A DNA stretch of 64,000 nt, taken from positions 1,636,745 to 1,700,744 of the forward strand of contig NC_007626.1 of assembly GCF_000009985.1 (NCBI RefSeq), given 5' to 3'. This DNA is from Paramagnetospirillum magneticum AMB-1. GTDB taxonomy: Bacteria > Pseudomonadota > Alphaproteobacteria > Rhodospirillales > Magnetospirillaceae. This document shows positions 24,409-33,746 of this stretch, one piece after another (position 1 is the first letter of the stretch; each line of letters opens with the position of its first letter). The position numbers and the translations under genes are program-made. The notes under the pieces were generated by a model. That model was not told the origin of the DNA and ran no database searches. It worked only from the letters and a program-made list of their open reading frames with translations.

Positions 24409-25115
24409 CGGAGGGGAAGTCGTCGACGCGGCGGGCCGATTACCGCCGCTATCGCGAACTGGTGGCGACGCGGCCGGAACTGTTCGACCGCCCCCAGGGG
24501 GGAATCAGCATCCTGCTGGACGAGGCGGATATCGCCGCCGCGTCGGAGGTCGTGGCCAAGCGCAACCAAAGCCGGGGCCTTCCCGCCGCCGCGTCGTCGG
24601 TGGGCGTGCTGGTCGAGGACGCCTATATCCTGATGCTGCGTGACGCCGTGCGCTTTCCCGACGGCTCGCTGGGGACCCATAACCGGGTAATCTATCCTAA
24701 CGGTGCCCGGGGTGTTGGCGTCCTGCCGCTGCTGGATGGGCAGATCGTCCTGTTGAAGGTGTACCGCCATGCCATCGGCCGCTCCTTGCTGGAAATTCCG
24801 CGTGGTTCGGTGGAAGTCGGGGACAGCCTGGAGGATACGGTGCTGCGCGAGATCGCCGAGGAGACCGGCGGTGCCGTGATCGGGACGGCCCATCTGGGGC
24901 ATTCCTTTTGCGACACCTCGCTGTCCAATGGAGGACTGGACTATTTTCTGGCCGAATTGTCCGGGGTGGGAGAGCCGCAATTGTCCGAGGGTATCGTCGA
25001 TATCGTCCAGGTGACGCCCGCCCGCTTCGCCGAGATGGTGATGGCGGGTGAAATCAAGGACATCCACGCCGTTAATGCGTTCAGTCTCGCCCGGCTGCGG
25101 GGGCTGCTGCCATGA
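24405..25115 (+). CDS. Nudix hydrolase
   Basis: The Nudix box runs GSVEVGDSLEDTVLREIAEETG with Asp replacing the usual first Glu, in an ADP-ribose-pyrophosphatase-like domain. The N-terminal 70 residues contain a ELVATRPELFDRPQGG motif common to a proteobacterial subgroup. The start is uncertain: TTG 24405 overlaps the usp stop, and GTG 24399 is an alternative. It overlaps the next gene by ATGA. Confidence 0.8.
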   Translation: MTEGKSSTRRADYRRYRELVATRPELFDRPQGGISILLDEADIAAASEVVAKRNQSRGLPAAASSVGVLVEDAYILMLRDAVRFPDGSLGTHNRVIYPNGARGVGVLPLLDGQIVLLKVYRHAIGRSLLEIPRGSVEVGDSLEDTVLREIAEETGGAVIGTAHLGHSFCDTSLSNGGLDYFLAELSGVGEPQLSEGIVDIVQVTPARFAEMVMAGEIKDIHAVNAFSLARLRGLLP

Positions 25116-25696
25116 CCGTCTTCCTGGTCCGTCACGGCCAGTCTGAGGGCAATCGCGATCTGGTGTTCTCGGGACTCAGCGACCATCCGCTGACCGAACT
25201 GGGGCGCGCCCAGGCGGCCGAGGCCGGGTGGTCGCTGCGGGGGCTGAACTTCGCCCACGTTCTGACCTCGCGCCTGTCGCGGGCGGTGGCGACCTGTGAC
25301 CTGCTGCTGGCGGCTGCCGGCTCGGAGGTGGGACGCCGCCGGGCCCTGGAGCAACTGAACGAGCGGAATTTCGGCGTGTTCGAGGGCGTTGCCGACGATC
25401 CTGCGACACTGGCCGCCGATCCGCTTCGCGGCCGGGTCGCCTCGGACGTGGCCTATCGACCCGAGGGTGGGGAGTCCATGCTGGACTGCCTGGAGAGGGC
25501 CGTGGCCTGCTTCGAGGGCGATATTCTGCCCCTGGCGGCGGATGGTCACGTGCTGGTGGTGTCCCACGGCAACGTGGTGCGCTCGCTGGCGCTGCACCAT
25601 CTGGGCTGGCCGGTGGAGATGTTGCCCGAAATGCCGTCGCGCAACTGCCTGATCACCCGCATCGAACCGGCGGGCTGGGTCAGATCCGCTCGCTGA
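25112..25696 (+). CDS. Histidine phosphatase (phosphoglycerate mutase-like)
   Basis: The product has 194 aa. FLVRHGQSEGN holds the phospho-accepting His (about residue 8), and VVSHGNVVRSL holds the second catalytic His. The broad substrate class ranges from sugar phosphates to phosphoproteins, so the substrate is unassigned. The coupled Nudix partner may suggest nucleotide-sugar salvage. The 3' end overlaps convergent coq7 by 17 bases. Confidence 0.85.
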   Translation: MTVFLVRHGQSEGNRDLVFSGLSDHPLTELGRAQAAEAGWSLRGLNFAHVLTSRLSRAVATCDLLLAAAGSEVGRRRALEQLNERNFGVFEGVADDPATLAADPLRGRVASDVAYRPEGGESMLDCLERAVACFEGDILPLAADGHVLVVSHGNVVRSLALHHLGWPVEMLPEMPSRNCLITRIEPAGWVRSAR

Positions 25697-26237
25697 GCCA
25701 GATGGCCAGGCGGCAGCCGCCCTTGATGGCCGAGGACAGCAGGGGATAGGCCGGGGCCTGCTCGGCGCCGTGGGCCAAGCCGATGTCGCGGTGTTCGATC
25801 TCGTCCTCGCGGAACTTGCGGATGGTGTCCTTCAGCGCCGCTTCGTCCTCGCCCAGTTGTTCCGCCTGCCGGGCGTAATGCTCGTCGATGGTCTCCTCCA
25901 CCGCCACGGTGCAGGCCATGGCGGCCTTTTCGCCCAGCAAGGCGGTGCCGGCCCCCAGGGCGAAGCCGGCCAGATGCCACAGCGGCGACAGCACGGTGGG
26001 GCGGGTGCGGCGCTCGCCGATCAGGTGGCTGAAGGTATCGAGATGCTCCTGCTCCTGCTCGGCCATGCGCTTGAGCAGGGGGGCGGTGGGGCCGCCCTTG
26101 CGGCCGAGGATGGCCCGCTGCCCCTGGTAGATGCGCACGGCGCCCAGCTCTCCCGCCTGATTGACCCGCAGGAAGCGGTCGATCAGGCCGGCATGGTCGA
26201 GGTCGCCGGGAATGGCGTCGTCGCCGGTCTTTCTCAT
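25680..26237 (-). CDS. coq7: Demethoxyubiquinone hydroxylase (COQ7)
   Basis: This 185-aa di-iron hydroxylase performs the 6-hydroxylation step of ubiquinone synthesis. Ligand motifs are EQEQEH (about 61-66), EETIDEHY and EIEHRD. Its start overlaps the dsbB stop by ATGA. The dsbB partner uses quinone as electron acceptor, so co-expression makes sense. Confidence 0.93.
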   Translation of the reverse strand: MRKTGDDAIPGDLDHAGLIDRFLRVNQAGELGAVRIYQGQRAILGRKGGPTAPLLKRMAEQEQEHLDTFSHLIGERRTRPTVLSPLWHLAGFALGAGTALLGEKAAMACTVAVEETIDEHYARQAEQLGEDEAALKDTIRKFREDEIEHRDIGLAHGAEQAPAYPLLSSAIKGGCRLAIWLSERI

Positions 26238-26713
26238 GCGGAGCCCTCCGAACGCCGTGCCGCCCACAGCACCGCAAGGCCGAACAGGGCCGAGAACGGC
26301 ACGTTGAGGGCGGCCATGGTGATGCCGTGGAACGACCAGGCCGGGGTGTCGCACTGGGCTTCCGCCGGCTTGTTCATCTCGGCCAGCAGATCGGCCACGG
26401 CGATCTCGCCCCCCTGGTTGCCGGAGCATACCGCCGAGGCCCACCAATGCTGTTCGACCCCCACGTGATAGACCGCGATGCCGCCGTTGATCAGCAGCAG
26501 CAGACCGGCGATGCGCAGCAGCAGGGCGGCGGGCGCTCCGTCCCTCAGGGCCGCGGCGGCCAGCAGGGCGGCCAGGACGAACGGCACCCGCTGGATCAGG
26601 CAGAGATTGCAGGGGCGCAGGCCGAACCCATACTGGGCGACCAGGGCGAAGGCCAGGGCGGCGAGGCAGATGCCGGCGACCGAAAGGGCGATGGGGCGAA
26701 GCGCGGTATTCAT
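26234..26713 (-). CDS. dsbB: Disulfide bond formation protein B
   Basis: The 159-aa inner-membrane protein has four membrane helices and the quinone-side CNLC pair (about residues 35-38). A periplasmic Cys pair follows (SAVCSGNQ and AQCDTPAW). It re-oxidises DsbA and passes electrons to ubiquinone. Confidence 0.92.
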   Translation of the reverse strand: MNTALRPIALSVAGICLAALAFALVAQYGFGLRPCNLCLIQRVPFVLAALLAAAALRDGAPAALLLRIAGLLLLINGGIAVYHVGVEQHWWASAVCSGNQGGEIAVADLLAEMNKPAEAQCDTPAWSFHGITMAALNVPFSALFGLAVLWAARRSEGSA

Positions 26714-26776
26714 CGCACCGCACTATAATGGCCACGCCGACGCTTGACCACCCTTACCCGTGCCGCACACAATCGC

Positions 26777-26824
26777 CGCCGCTTCTGGCGAAAGGACCCC
26801 CGCCGCTTCTGGCGAAAGGACCCA
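26777..26824 (+). repeat. 24-bp tandem duplication carrying the meaB ribosome binding site
   Basis: Two adjoining 24-bp units (26777-26800, 26801-26824) differ only at the last base, and each contains GCGAAAGGA. The second copy sits 8 bases before the GTG start. Confidence 0.85.
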
Positions 26825-26826
26825 TT

Positions 26827-27756
26827 GTGACCCTTGACCAAATCAGGGCTGGCGGCAAGGCCGCCCTGGCCCGCGCCCTGGCCGAACTGGAACGTTTTCC
26901 CGATGCCCCCGCCACCGTGGCCCTGCTGGACCGCGCCTATGCCGAGCCGCGCGCCCATGTGGTGGGCATGACCGGGCCGCCCGGCGTGGGTAAGTCCACC
27001 CTGATGAACGCCCTGATCGGCGCGTGGCGCACCTCGGGGCGGACGGTGGGCTGCATCGCCGTGGACCCGTCGTCGCGGCGCTCGGGCGGGGCTCTGCTGG
27101 GCGACCGCACCCGGCTGACCACCGATCCCGAGGACCAGGGCATCTTCGTGCGCTCTATGGCGGCTCGCGACCGCCTGGGCGGTCTGGCCGGGCTGACCGT
27201 CTCGGCCATGGTGCTGATGCGGGCGCTGTTCGACGTGGTGCTGATCGAGACGGTAGGCGTCGGGCAAAGCGAGACCGACGTGGTGGGGGTTGCCGATACC
27301 GTGCTGTTCTGCGTCCAGCCGGGCTCGGGCGATTCGCTGCAATTCATGAAGGCGGGCATCGCCGAGATCCCCCATGTGGTGGTGGTGACCAAGGCCGACA
27401 TGGGGGCCGCGGCGGTACGAGCACGGGCCGACGTGCTGGGCGCCCTGGGCCTGGGCGGCGGCGGCGACCACGATGGCTGGGAAAGTCCGGTCCTGATGGT
27501 GTCGTCGGCCCGGCGCGAGGGGGTGGAGGGTCTTGTCTCGGCCATCGATGGCCATGCCGCCTGGCTGGGCGAGGCCGGTCGCCTGGCTGCCGCCCGCCAT
27601 GCCCAGGCCGAGGCCTGGCTGGAGGAGGCGGTGCGCGAGCGCTATGGCCGCGAGGGGGTGCGCCGCGCCGGGGATCTGTCCCTCGGCCTTGGGGAATCAC
27701 CCTTCGCCCGGCTGTCCGTATTGTCCGCAAGTCTCGGATTTGACTCTAAAGGTTGA
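26827..27756 (+). CDS. meaB: MeaB/ArgK-family GTPase
   Basis: The protein has 309 aa. The G1 P-loop is GMTGPPGVGKSTLMNALIG, then AVDPSSRRSGGALLGDR, DVVLIETVGVGQSE (Walker B) and VVTKAD (G4 NKxD variant). MeaB protects and reloads methylmalonyl-CoA mutase. No mutase gene is in the window. GTG 26827 is preferred because the frame upstream (to 26728) would encode the duplicated ribosome binding sites. Confidence 0.88.
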   Translation: MTLDQIRAGGKAALARALAELERFPDAPATVALLDRAYAEPRAHVVGMTGPPGVGKSTLMNALIGAWRTSGRTVGCIAVDPSSRRSGGALLGDRTRLTTDPEDQGIFVRSMAARDRLGGLAGLTVSAMVLMRALFDVVLIETVGVGQSETDVVGVADTVLFCVQPGSGDSLQFMKAGIAEIPHVVVVTKADMGAAAVRARADVLGALGLGGGGDHDGWESPVLMVSSARREGVEGLVSAIDGHAAWLGEAGRLAAARHAQAEAWLEEAVRERYGREGVRRAGDLSLGLGESPFARLSVLSASLGFDSKG

Positions 27757-27781
27757 TTAAAAACGCCGGGTCGCTTCGCAG

Positions 27782-29161
27782 ATGTTGACAACCCCCCACC
27801 ATTCGACCGACGATCTCTCGACTATTGTCGTAGGGGGAAACGTGCCCTCGTCCGCCGCTGCCGCCCAGGCAGGAAACACCGCCGTGGATCGCGAGCTGCT
27901 GGAGCTCGTGTCGGCGCTTGTCTGCATTTTGCGCCAGGGCGAGGTGGTCTTTATCAACCAGGCCGGGGTCAAGGTTCTGGGGCTGGCCTCCCAGGCGGAT
28001 GCGCTGGGCATGGCCTTTGTCGAATTCGTGGAATCCGACTACCGCTTCCTGGTGGATGCCGGCTGGGAATTGCTGGCCGAGGAAGAGTTCCTGCCGCTCA
28101 AGCTGATGCGCCGCGACGGCTCGCTGTTCGAGGCGGAAATCCGTGTCCGCGTGATTCCCGGCCCCGAGGAGCAGTTCCTGCTCGAAGCCCGCGACATCTC
28201 GAAATTCGTCAAGTCGGCCGAGGCGCTGCGCGAGCGCGAGGAGCGGCTGCAGGGCGTGCTGGCCTCGGTGGCCGAAGGCATCATCACCGTCGACGAGCGC
28301 GGCCTGATCGAAAGCGCCAATCCGGCGGCCGAGCGCATGTTCGGCCATGGCAAGGGCAAGCTGGTCGGCCAGCATATCGGCGTGCTGATGGGGCCAGAGC
28401 AGCGCGAACATCACCAGGAGATGTTCGGCCAGTATCTGTCCGGCTCGGCCAAGCTGATGGGGCGTTCGGTCGAGAGCATGGGCTATCGCGCCGATGGCGG
28501 CCGCTTTCCCATGGAGATCTCGGTCAGCGAGCTGCGCTATGGCAAGGGGCGCCTGTTCACCGGCATTCTGCGCGACATCTCCGAGCGCAAGGAGAACGAG
28601 GAGCGGATCAAGCGCCTGGCCCATCACGATACCCTGACCGGCCTGCCCAACCGCAATCTGCTCAACGACCGCATCAGCCACGCTTTGGCCCGCGTGCGGC
28701 GCCACGGCGGGCGCATGGCGGTGCTTTACGTGGACCTGGACAAGTTCAAGCCCATCAACGACACCCTGGGTCACGAGGCTGGCGATGCCGTCCTCAAGGA
28801 AGTGGCGCGGCGGCTGGATAATTGCGTGCGCAGCTCCGACACCGTGTCGCGGGTCGGCGGCGACGAGTTCGTGGTGGTGGTCGAAGAGATCGGCCGCCCC
28901 GGCGAGGCCGCCATGGTGGCGCGCAAGATCATCGAGGCCCTGGGCACGCCGGTTCCCTACGAGGACCATTCCTGTCTGGTGGGAGCCTCCATCGGCATCG
29001 CGGTGTTCCCCGATGACGGCAATACCATGGAAGAGGTCAGCAAGGCCGCCGACGTGGCCATGTACCGGGTCAAGAATTCCGGCCGCAACGGCTATTGCTT
29101 CTACTCGGATTCCATGCCGGTCGATGACATTGACCTGGCCGAGCTTCCGGCCGGCGCCTGA
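27782..29161 (+). CDS. PAS-PAS-GGDEF diguanylate cyclase
   Basis: This 459-aa soluble protein has PAS 1 at about 35-140 and PAS 2 at about 155-275, then GGDEF at about 285-445. The active site VGGDEF is intact, and an RxxD (RSSD) lies five residues before it, the product-inhibition I-site. No EAL domain follows. It should make c-di-GMP in response to a PAS-sensed cue. A PilZ chemoreceptor gene lies 1.3 kb downstream. Confidence 0.9.
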   Translation: MLTTPHHSTDDLSTIVVGGNVPSSAAAAQAGNTAVDRELLELVSALVCILRQGEVVFINQAGVKVLGLASQADALGMAFVEFVESDYRFLVDAGWELLAEEEFLPLKLMRRDGSLFEAEIRVRVIPGPEEQFLLEARDISKFVKSAEALREREERLQGVLASVAEGIITVDERGLIESANPAAERMFGHGKGKLVGQHIGVLMGPEQREHHQEMFGQYLSGSAKLMGRSVESMGYRADGGRFPMEISVSELRYGKGRLFTGILRDISERKENEERIKRLAHHDTLTGLPNRNLLNDRISHALARVRRHGGRMAVLYVDLDKFKPINDTLGHEAGDAVLKEVARRLDNCVRSSDTVSRVGGDEFVVVVEEIGRPGEAAMVARKIIEALGTPVPYEDHSCLVGASIGIAVFPDDGNTMEEVSKAADVAMYRVKNSGRNGYCFYSDSMPVDDIDLAELPAGA

Positions 29162-29167
29162 AGCCCG

Positions 29168-29500
29168 TCAGGACTGCTTCATTTCGGCCACGATCTGCTC
29201 GCGCGCCACTTCCAGCAGCACCGCCATCTGGTGACGGATGGCGGTTTCATCCATGGCGATGCCGGCGTCGAGAAGATCGCGCGCCACCTTGTGCCCCGCA
29301 TCATGGTCCGTGGCGCTGAACTCCACATCCACCACCGACAGGGCATAGCTCTTGGCGGCGTCGCCGGAGAGTCCCATCTGCTCGGCGGCCCAGAGCCCCA
29401 GAAGCTTGTCGCGGCGGATGACGGCCTTGAATTCCTGTTCCTGGTCCAGCCGGAACTTGGCCTCGAAGGCTTTCTCGCGATTTTCGAAGGCGGTGGTCAT
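29168..29500 (-). CDS. DUF1476, F1-ATPase zeta-type inhibitor
   Basis: This 110-aa helical protein starts MTTAFENREKAFEAKFRLDQ, the inhibitory N-terminal helix of the alphaproteobacterial zeta subunit, which blocks ATP hydrolysis by F1. ATG 29500 was chosen by family alignment. It is convergent with the cyclase gene, 7 bases away. Confidence 0.88.
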   Translation of the reverse strand: MTTAFENREKAFEAKFRLDQEQEFKAVIRRDKLLGLWAAEQMGLSGDAAKSYALSVVDVEFSATDHDAGHKVARDLLDAGIAMDETAIRHQMAVLLEVAREQIVAEMKQS

Positions 29501-29610
29501 GGCACGCCGAGTTCCATATCCTTTGTGACGATAGGCGCGTCCCGGACAAAGCGGCAGACGCACGCCGTGTTATAACGGGCGGACGCGCCGCTAGAAACGG
29601 AATTTTGCGC

Positions 29611-30375
29611 ATGTGCACCCTGGTCCTGCTTCGCCGCCCCGGCCATTCCTGGCCGCTGATCGTCGCCGCCAACCGCGACGAGATGAGCAACCGGCCGTGG
29701 CAGCCGCCCGGACGCTGGTGGGATGACCGTCCCGAGGTGGTGGCCGGGCTCGACCAGTTGGCCGGCGGCACCTGGCTGGGCGTCAACGATACCGGAGTGG
29801 TGGCGGCCATCCTCAACCGCATCGGCACGCTGGGGCCGGCGCCGGGCAAGCGTTCCCGCGGGGAACTGGTGCTGGAGGCCCTGGACCATGCCGATGCCGC
29901 CGACGCGGCCGAGGCCTTGGCCGATCTGGATGGGGACGCCTACCGCCCCTTCAACATGGTGGTGGCCGACAACCGCGACGCCTTCTGGGTGCGGGCCGAC
30001 GGCCGGCGGGTGCAGGTCCATCCCATCGCCCCCGGCCTGCACATGCTGAGCGCCCTAGATCTGGACGACCGGGCCAGCCCGCGCATCGCCGCCTATCTCG
30101 ACCGCTTTGCCCAAGCGGCGGCGCCCGCCCCCGATCCGACCCATCCCGATGGCGGCGAGTGGTCGGCCTGGTCGGACCTGATGGCCGATACCGGCGGGTG
30201 TGGTCCCGATGGCGAGGAGACGCCCGCCATGTGCTTTCTCCGGCCTGACGGCTTCGGCACGGTCTCGGCCTCGCTCATCGCCCTGCCGGCGCCGTCGGAA
30301 ACGGAGGTCGGGCGGGTCTGGCGCTTTGCCGCCGGACGCCCGGATCTGGCGGAATACCGCCCTGTGGAGGGGTGA
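29611..30375 (+). CDS. NRDE/TANGO2 family protein
   Basis: The 254-aa product has the defining NRDE motif (LIVAANRDEM) near residue 21 and Cys2 directly after the initiator Met, as in Ntn-type members. Human TANGO2 relatives act in lipid and haem handling; the bacterial role is unclear. ATG 29611 (MCTLVLL) is used, not the TTG at 29605. Confidence 0.85.
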   Translation: MCTLVLLRRPGHSWPLIVAANRDEMSNRPWQPPGRWWDDRPEVVAGLDQLAGGTWLGVNDTGVVAAILNRIGTLGPAPGKRSRGELVLEALDHADAADAAEALADLDGDAYRPFNMVVADNRDAFWVRADGRRVQVHPIAPGLHMLSALDLDDRASPRIAAYLDRFAQAAAPAPDPTHPDGGEWSAWSDLMADTGGCGPDGEETPAMCFLRPDGFGTVSASLIALPAPSETEVGRVWRFAAGRPDLAEYRPVEG

Positions 30376-30484
30376 TGCAGTGAGCGCTCTGCCAGATGCT
30401 ATATGCATTTCATATATATGTATTGCTACCGATATGCCGAAGTAACTATGATCCGGCGGTTTTTCCTCCCTGCCGGTGAGTCTC

Positions 30485-32500
30485 ATGTCGTTGCGTAGCC
30501 TGATTCTGTTCGGATTTGCCGTCTGTCTGGCCATCACGGCCGCCCTGGCCGGCACGGCCATCGTCACCATCGGCAATCAGGCCGCTCCGTTGGAAACCAT
30601 CGAGACCAAGGCCGACGGGACCGCCAATCTCGGCATTCCCTTGCTGCTGGCTCTCAAGGATCTGCGCTACGACGTGGTGCAGGTGCAGCAGTTTCTGACC
30701 GATGTTTCCGCCACCGGCAACCGCGAGGGGTTCGGCGAAGCCGAGGAATACGCCCAGCGCTTCGCCAGCGATCTGGCCCAGGCCCGCGACCTGAGCGGCC
30801 GGCTGGGGCTGGCCGAACTCAGCGCCACCCTGGGTCAGCTTCCCGGGCTGTTCGATGCCTATTACGCCTCGGGCCGTCAGATGGCCGAGGCCTACGTCTC
30901 CGGCGGGCAGGAGGCGGGCAACGTCAAGATGGAGGCCTTCGACGCCACGGCCAAAGCCCTGGCCGAGCGCATGGAGGAGGCCGGAACCAAGGTCAACGAC
31001 TACGCCTGGGCGGGCATGGGCGAGTTGCTGGAACAGACCCATTCGGTGCGTGCCGCCAACGATTCCCTCAAATCCACCCTGATGATCACCTGCGCCCTGG
31101 GGGTGCTGGTCAACCTTCTGGTCGCCCTGGCGATCGGCGCCTATGCCACCGGGCTGTTCCGCCGCCTGGGCACCGACATCGCCGTCGTGATGGAGGAGCG
31201 TGAGGCTGCACCACATCTGTCGGCCGACCGGCACGACGAGTTCGGCCCCATCGCCCGCGCCCTGGCCCTGTTCCGCGAGCGGAGCGCCGAGGTCAAGGCC
31301 CTGCAGGCCCGGCGGCAATCGGCGGAGGCGGCGGCCGAGGCAGAGCGCCGGGCCGCCCTGCTGTCCATGGCCGACACGGTGGAGATCGAGACGGCCTCGG
31401 CGGTGGAGAACGTGGCGTCGGAAGGCGACCGGGTCAGCCACTCCGCCTCCGCCATGGCTCAGTCCGCCCAATCGGTGGGCGAGTTGTCCCAGGCGGTGGC
31501 GGCGGCGGCCGAGCAGGCGCTGAGCAATGCGCAGACCGTGGCCGGGGCCTCGGAGGAACTGTCGGCGTCCATTCAGGAGATCGCCCGCCAGGTCGCCCAG
31601 TCCAATGCCGCCGTGGAGCGGGTGGTGAGTCAGGCCAACGAGACGTCATCCATCGTCGACTCCCTGACCGGGGCCATGGACAAGATCGGCGATGTGGCCA
31701 GCATGATCGCCGAAGTGGCCAACCACACCAATCTTCTGGCGCTGAACGCCACCATCGAGGCGGCGCGGGCGGGCGATGCGGGCAAGGGCTTTGCCGTGGT
31801 GGCCAATGAGGTCAAGAATCTCGCCAACCAGACATCGAAGTCCACCGAGGAGATTTCCCGCCAGGTCGGGACTCTCCAGGGGGTCGGGCGGGAGGTGGCG
31901 GCCAGTATCAGCCAGATGATCGACACCGTCCACGAGGTGGAGGGCATGGCATCGTCCATCGCCGCCGCCGTGCGCCAGCAGGATTGCGCCACCCGCGAGA
32001 TCGCCCGCAACGTGGTGGAGACCAGCGCCGCCGCCAAGGAGGTGTCCGAGCATATCGCCACCGTCGCCGCCGAGGCCTCGTCCACCGGCCAGCGGGCTTC
32101 GGAAGTGCAGGACCTGCTCCATCACATGGCCGGGCGGATCCGTGAATTGCGCCAGTCCGTCAACGCGGCGGTGCGCTCGGCCACGCCCGAGGTCAATCGC
32201 CGCCGCAATCCCCGGGTGGAAATCGGCCAGATCGCCACCGTCGAGTTGGGGGATCACAATATCGAGGCCGAACTGGTCGACCTTTCCCTGTGTGGCGGGC
32301 GTCTGGCGGCGGTTCCGGAAGACATCAAGGGAACCGGCGGCAGCCTTCGGGTTCAGGGGCTGGGGGCCAAGGTGCCCTTCCATGTGGTCGAGATGGGTGA
32401 CGGCTCGGCCCGCCTGCGGTTTGCCGAGGCTGGGGCTCCGTCCGGCGAGCTGTCGCGGTTCATCGCCGAGCGGGCGCGCCAGGTCCGCGGCGCGGCCTAA
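30485..32500 (+). CDS. Chemoreceptor with C-terminal PilZ domain
   Basis: The product has 671 aa. TM1 is at about 6-27, a helical periplasmic sensor follows to about 195, TM2 is at 198-220, then a HAMP-like linker and an MCP signalling domain with the hairpin tip IAEVANHTNLLALNATIEAARAG. From about residue 570 a PilZ domain follows (RRNPR and DLSLCGGRL), which binds c-di-GMP. Such a receptor can tune chemotaxis to second-messenger level, as known for Azospirillum Tlp1. Confidence 0.9.
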   Translation: MSLRSLILFGFAVCLAITAALAGTAIVTIGNQAAPLETIETKADGTANLGIPLLLALKDLRYDVVQVQQFLTDVSATGNREGFGEAEEYAQRFASDLAQARDLSGRLGLAELSATLGQLPGLFDAYYASGRQMAEAYVSGGQEAGNVKMEAFDATAKALAERMEEAGTKVNDYAWAGMGELLEQTHSVRAANDSLKSTLMITCALGVLVNLLVALAIGAYATGLFRRLGTDIAVVMEEREAAPHLSADRHDEFGPIARALALFRERSAEVKALQARRQSAEAAAEAERRAALLSMADTVEIETASAVENVASEGDRVSHSASAMAQSAQSVGELSQAVAAAAEQALSNAQTVAGASEELSASIQEIARQVAQSNAAVERVVSQANETSSIVDSLTGAMDKIGDVASMIAEVANHTNLLALNATIEAARAGDAGKGFAVVANEVKNLANQTSKSTEEISRQVGTLQGVGREVAASISQMIDTVHEVEGMASSIAAAVRQQDCATREIARNVVETSAAAKEVSEHIATVAAEASSTGQRASEVQDLLHHMAGRIRELRQSVNAAVRSATPEVNRRRNPRVEIGQIATVELGDHNIEAELVDLSLCGGRLAAVPEDIKGTGGSLRVQGLGAKVPFHVVEMGDGSARLRFAEAGAPSGELSRFIAERARQVRGAA

Positions 32501-32668
32501 GCCGGCTCCGCTACGTTTCGTTTCGTTGTTTCCCGCATCCGAGCCTGCTATACCAAGCTCGAAGCACAGGTGGCGGTTCCGTCCGCCGCCTCTTCGCGTC
32601 CGCGCGTTTCCTCCATCAGACCTCCGTGGAGGGATGTGCCGCGGGCGCCATTGATTTGGATTTCTTCC

Positions 32669-33433
32669 ATGGCAAGACGTAGACAGATTTACGAGGGCAA
32701 GGCCAAGGTCCTGTTCGAAGGTCCCGAGCCGGGCACCCTGGTGCAGTACTTCAAGGATGATGCCACCGCGTTCAACAACAAGAAGCGCGGCACCATCACC
32801 GGCAAGGGGGTCTTGAACAACCGTATTTCCGAATACCTGATGCTTCGCCTGGGCGAGATCGGGATTCCCACCCATTTCGTCCGCCGCCTGAACATGCGCG
32901 AGCAGCTGGTGCGCGAGGTAGAGATCATTCCGCTGGAGGTGGTGGTGCGCAACGTGGCCGCCGGTTCGCTGGCCCAGCGCTTCGGCCTGTCCGAGGGGAC
33001 GCCGTTGCCCCGCTGCATCGTGGAATGGTACTTCAAGTCCGACGCCCTGGATGATCCCATGGTCTCGGAAGAGCACATCACCGCCTTTGGCTGGGCCACC
33101 ACCCAGGACCTGGACGAGATGATGTCGCTGGCCCTGCGCATCAACGACTTCCTGTGCGGGCTGTTTCTGGGCGTCGGCATCCGCCTGGTGGATTTCAAGA
33201 TCGAGTTCGGCCGCCTTTACAACGGCGACGACATGCAGATCGTGCTGGCCGACGAGATCAGCCCCGATTCCTGCCGCTTGTGGGATCTGCGCACCGGCGA
33301 CAAGATGGACAAGGATCGCTTCCGCCGCGATCTCGGCGGGGTGGAGGAGGCCTATCAGGAAGTGGCGCGCCGTCTGGGCATTCTGCCCGAGGGCGGTCCC
33401 CGCGATCTCAAGGGCCCGGCCCTGATGCAGTAG
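32669..33433 (+). CDS. purC: SAICAR synthetase
   Basis: The 254-aa protein opens MARRRQIYEGKAKVLFEG and shows RLVDFKIEFGR and the ISPDSCRLWD signature. It catalyses step 8 of purine synthesis. The start was chosen at the family-typical position. It is 63 bases ahead of purS. Confidence 0.95.
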   Translation: MARRRQIYEGKAKVLFEGPEPGTLVQYFKDDATAFNNKKRGTITGKGVLNNRISEYLMLRLGEIGIPTHFVRRLNMREQLVREVEIIPLEVVVRNVAAGSLAQRFGLSEGTPLPRCIVEWYFKSDALDDPMVSEEHITAFGWATTQDLDEMMSLALRINDFLCGLFLGVGIRLVDFKIEFGRLYNGDDMQIVLADEISPDSCRLWDLRTGDKMDKDRFRRDLGGVEEAYQEVARRLGILPEGGPRDLKGPALMQ

Positions 33434-33496
33434 GGGCGGGGGACCTGCCTGCCCTTGACCACTGGTAACAACGTATCAAGAAACGGAAAGACCGAC

Positions 33497-33739
33497 GTGA
33501 AAGCCAAAGTCCACATCACCCTCAAGAACGGCGTTCTCGATCCCCAGGGCAAGGCGGTGCAGCACGCGCTGGGCTCGCTGGGCTTCGGCGGCGTCAATGA
33601 CGTGCGCCAGGGCAAGTACATCGAGCTGGACCTGGCCGAGACCGACAAGGCCAAGGCCAAGGATGCGGTCGAGCAGATGTGCAAGGGCCTGCTGGCCAAC
33701 ACCGTGATCGAGAACTACTCCATCGAACTGGTGGATTGA
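33497..33739 (+). CDS. purS: FGAM synthase subunit PurS
   Basis: The 80-aa protein begins VKAKVHITLKNGVLDPQGKA at GTG 33497, the standard PurS opening, preceded by GGAAAG. PurS joins PurL and PurQ in the FGAM synthase complex. In many relatives purQ follows at once, but here the next gene is unrelated. Confidence 0.93.
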   Translation: MKAKVHITLKNGVLDPQGKAVQHALGSLGFGGVNDVRQGKYIELDLAETDKAKAKDAVEQMCKGLLANTVIENYSIELVD

Positions 33740-33746
33740 GACCAAC

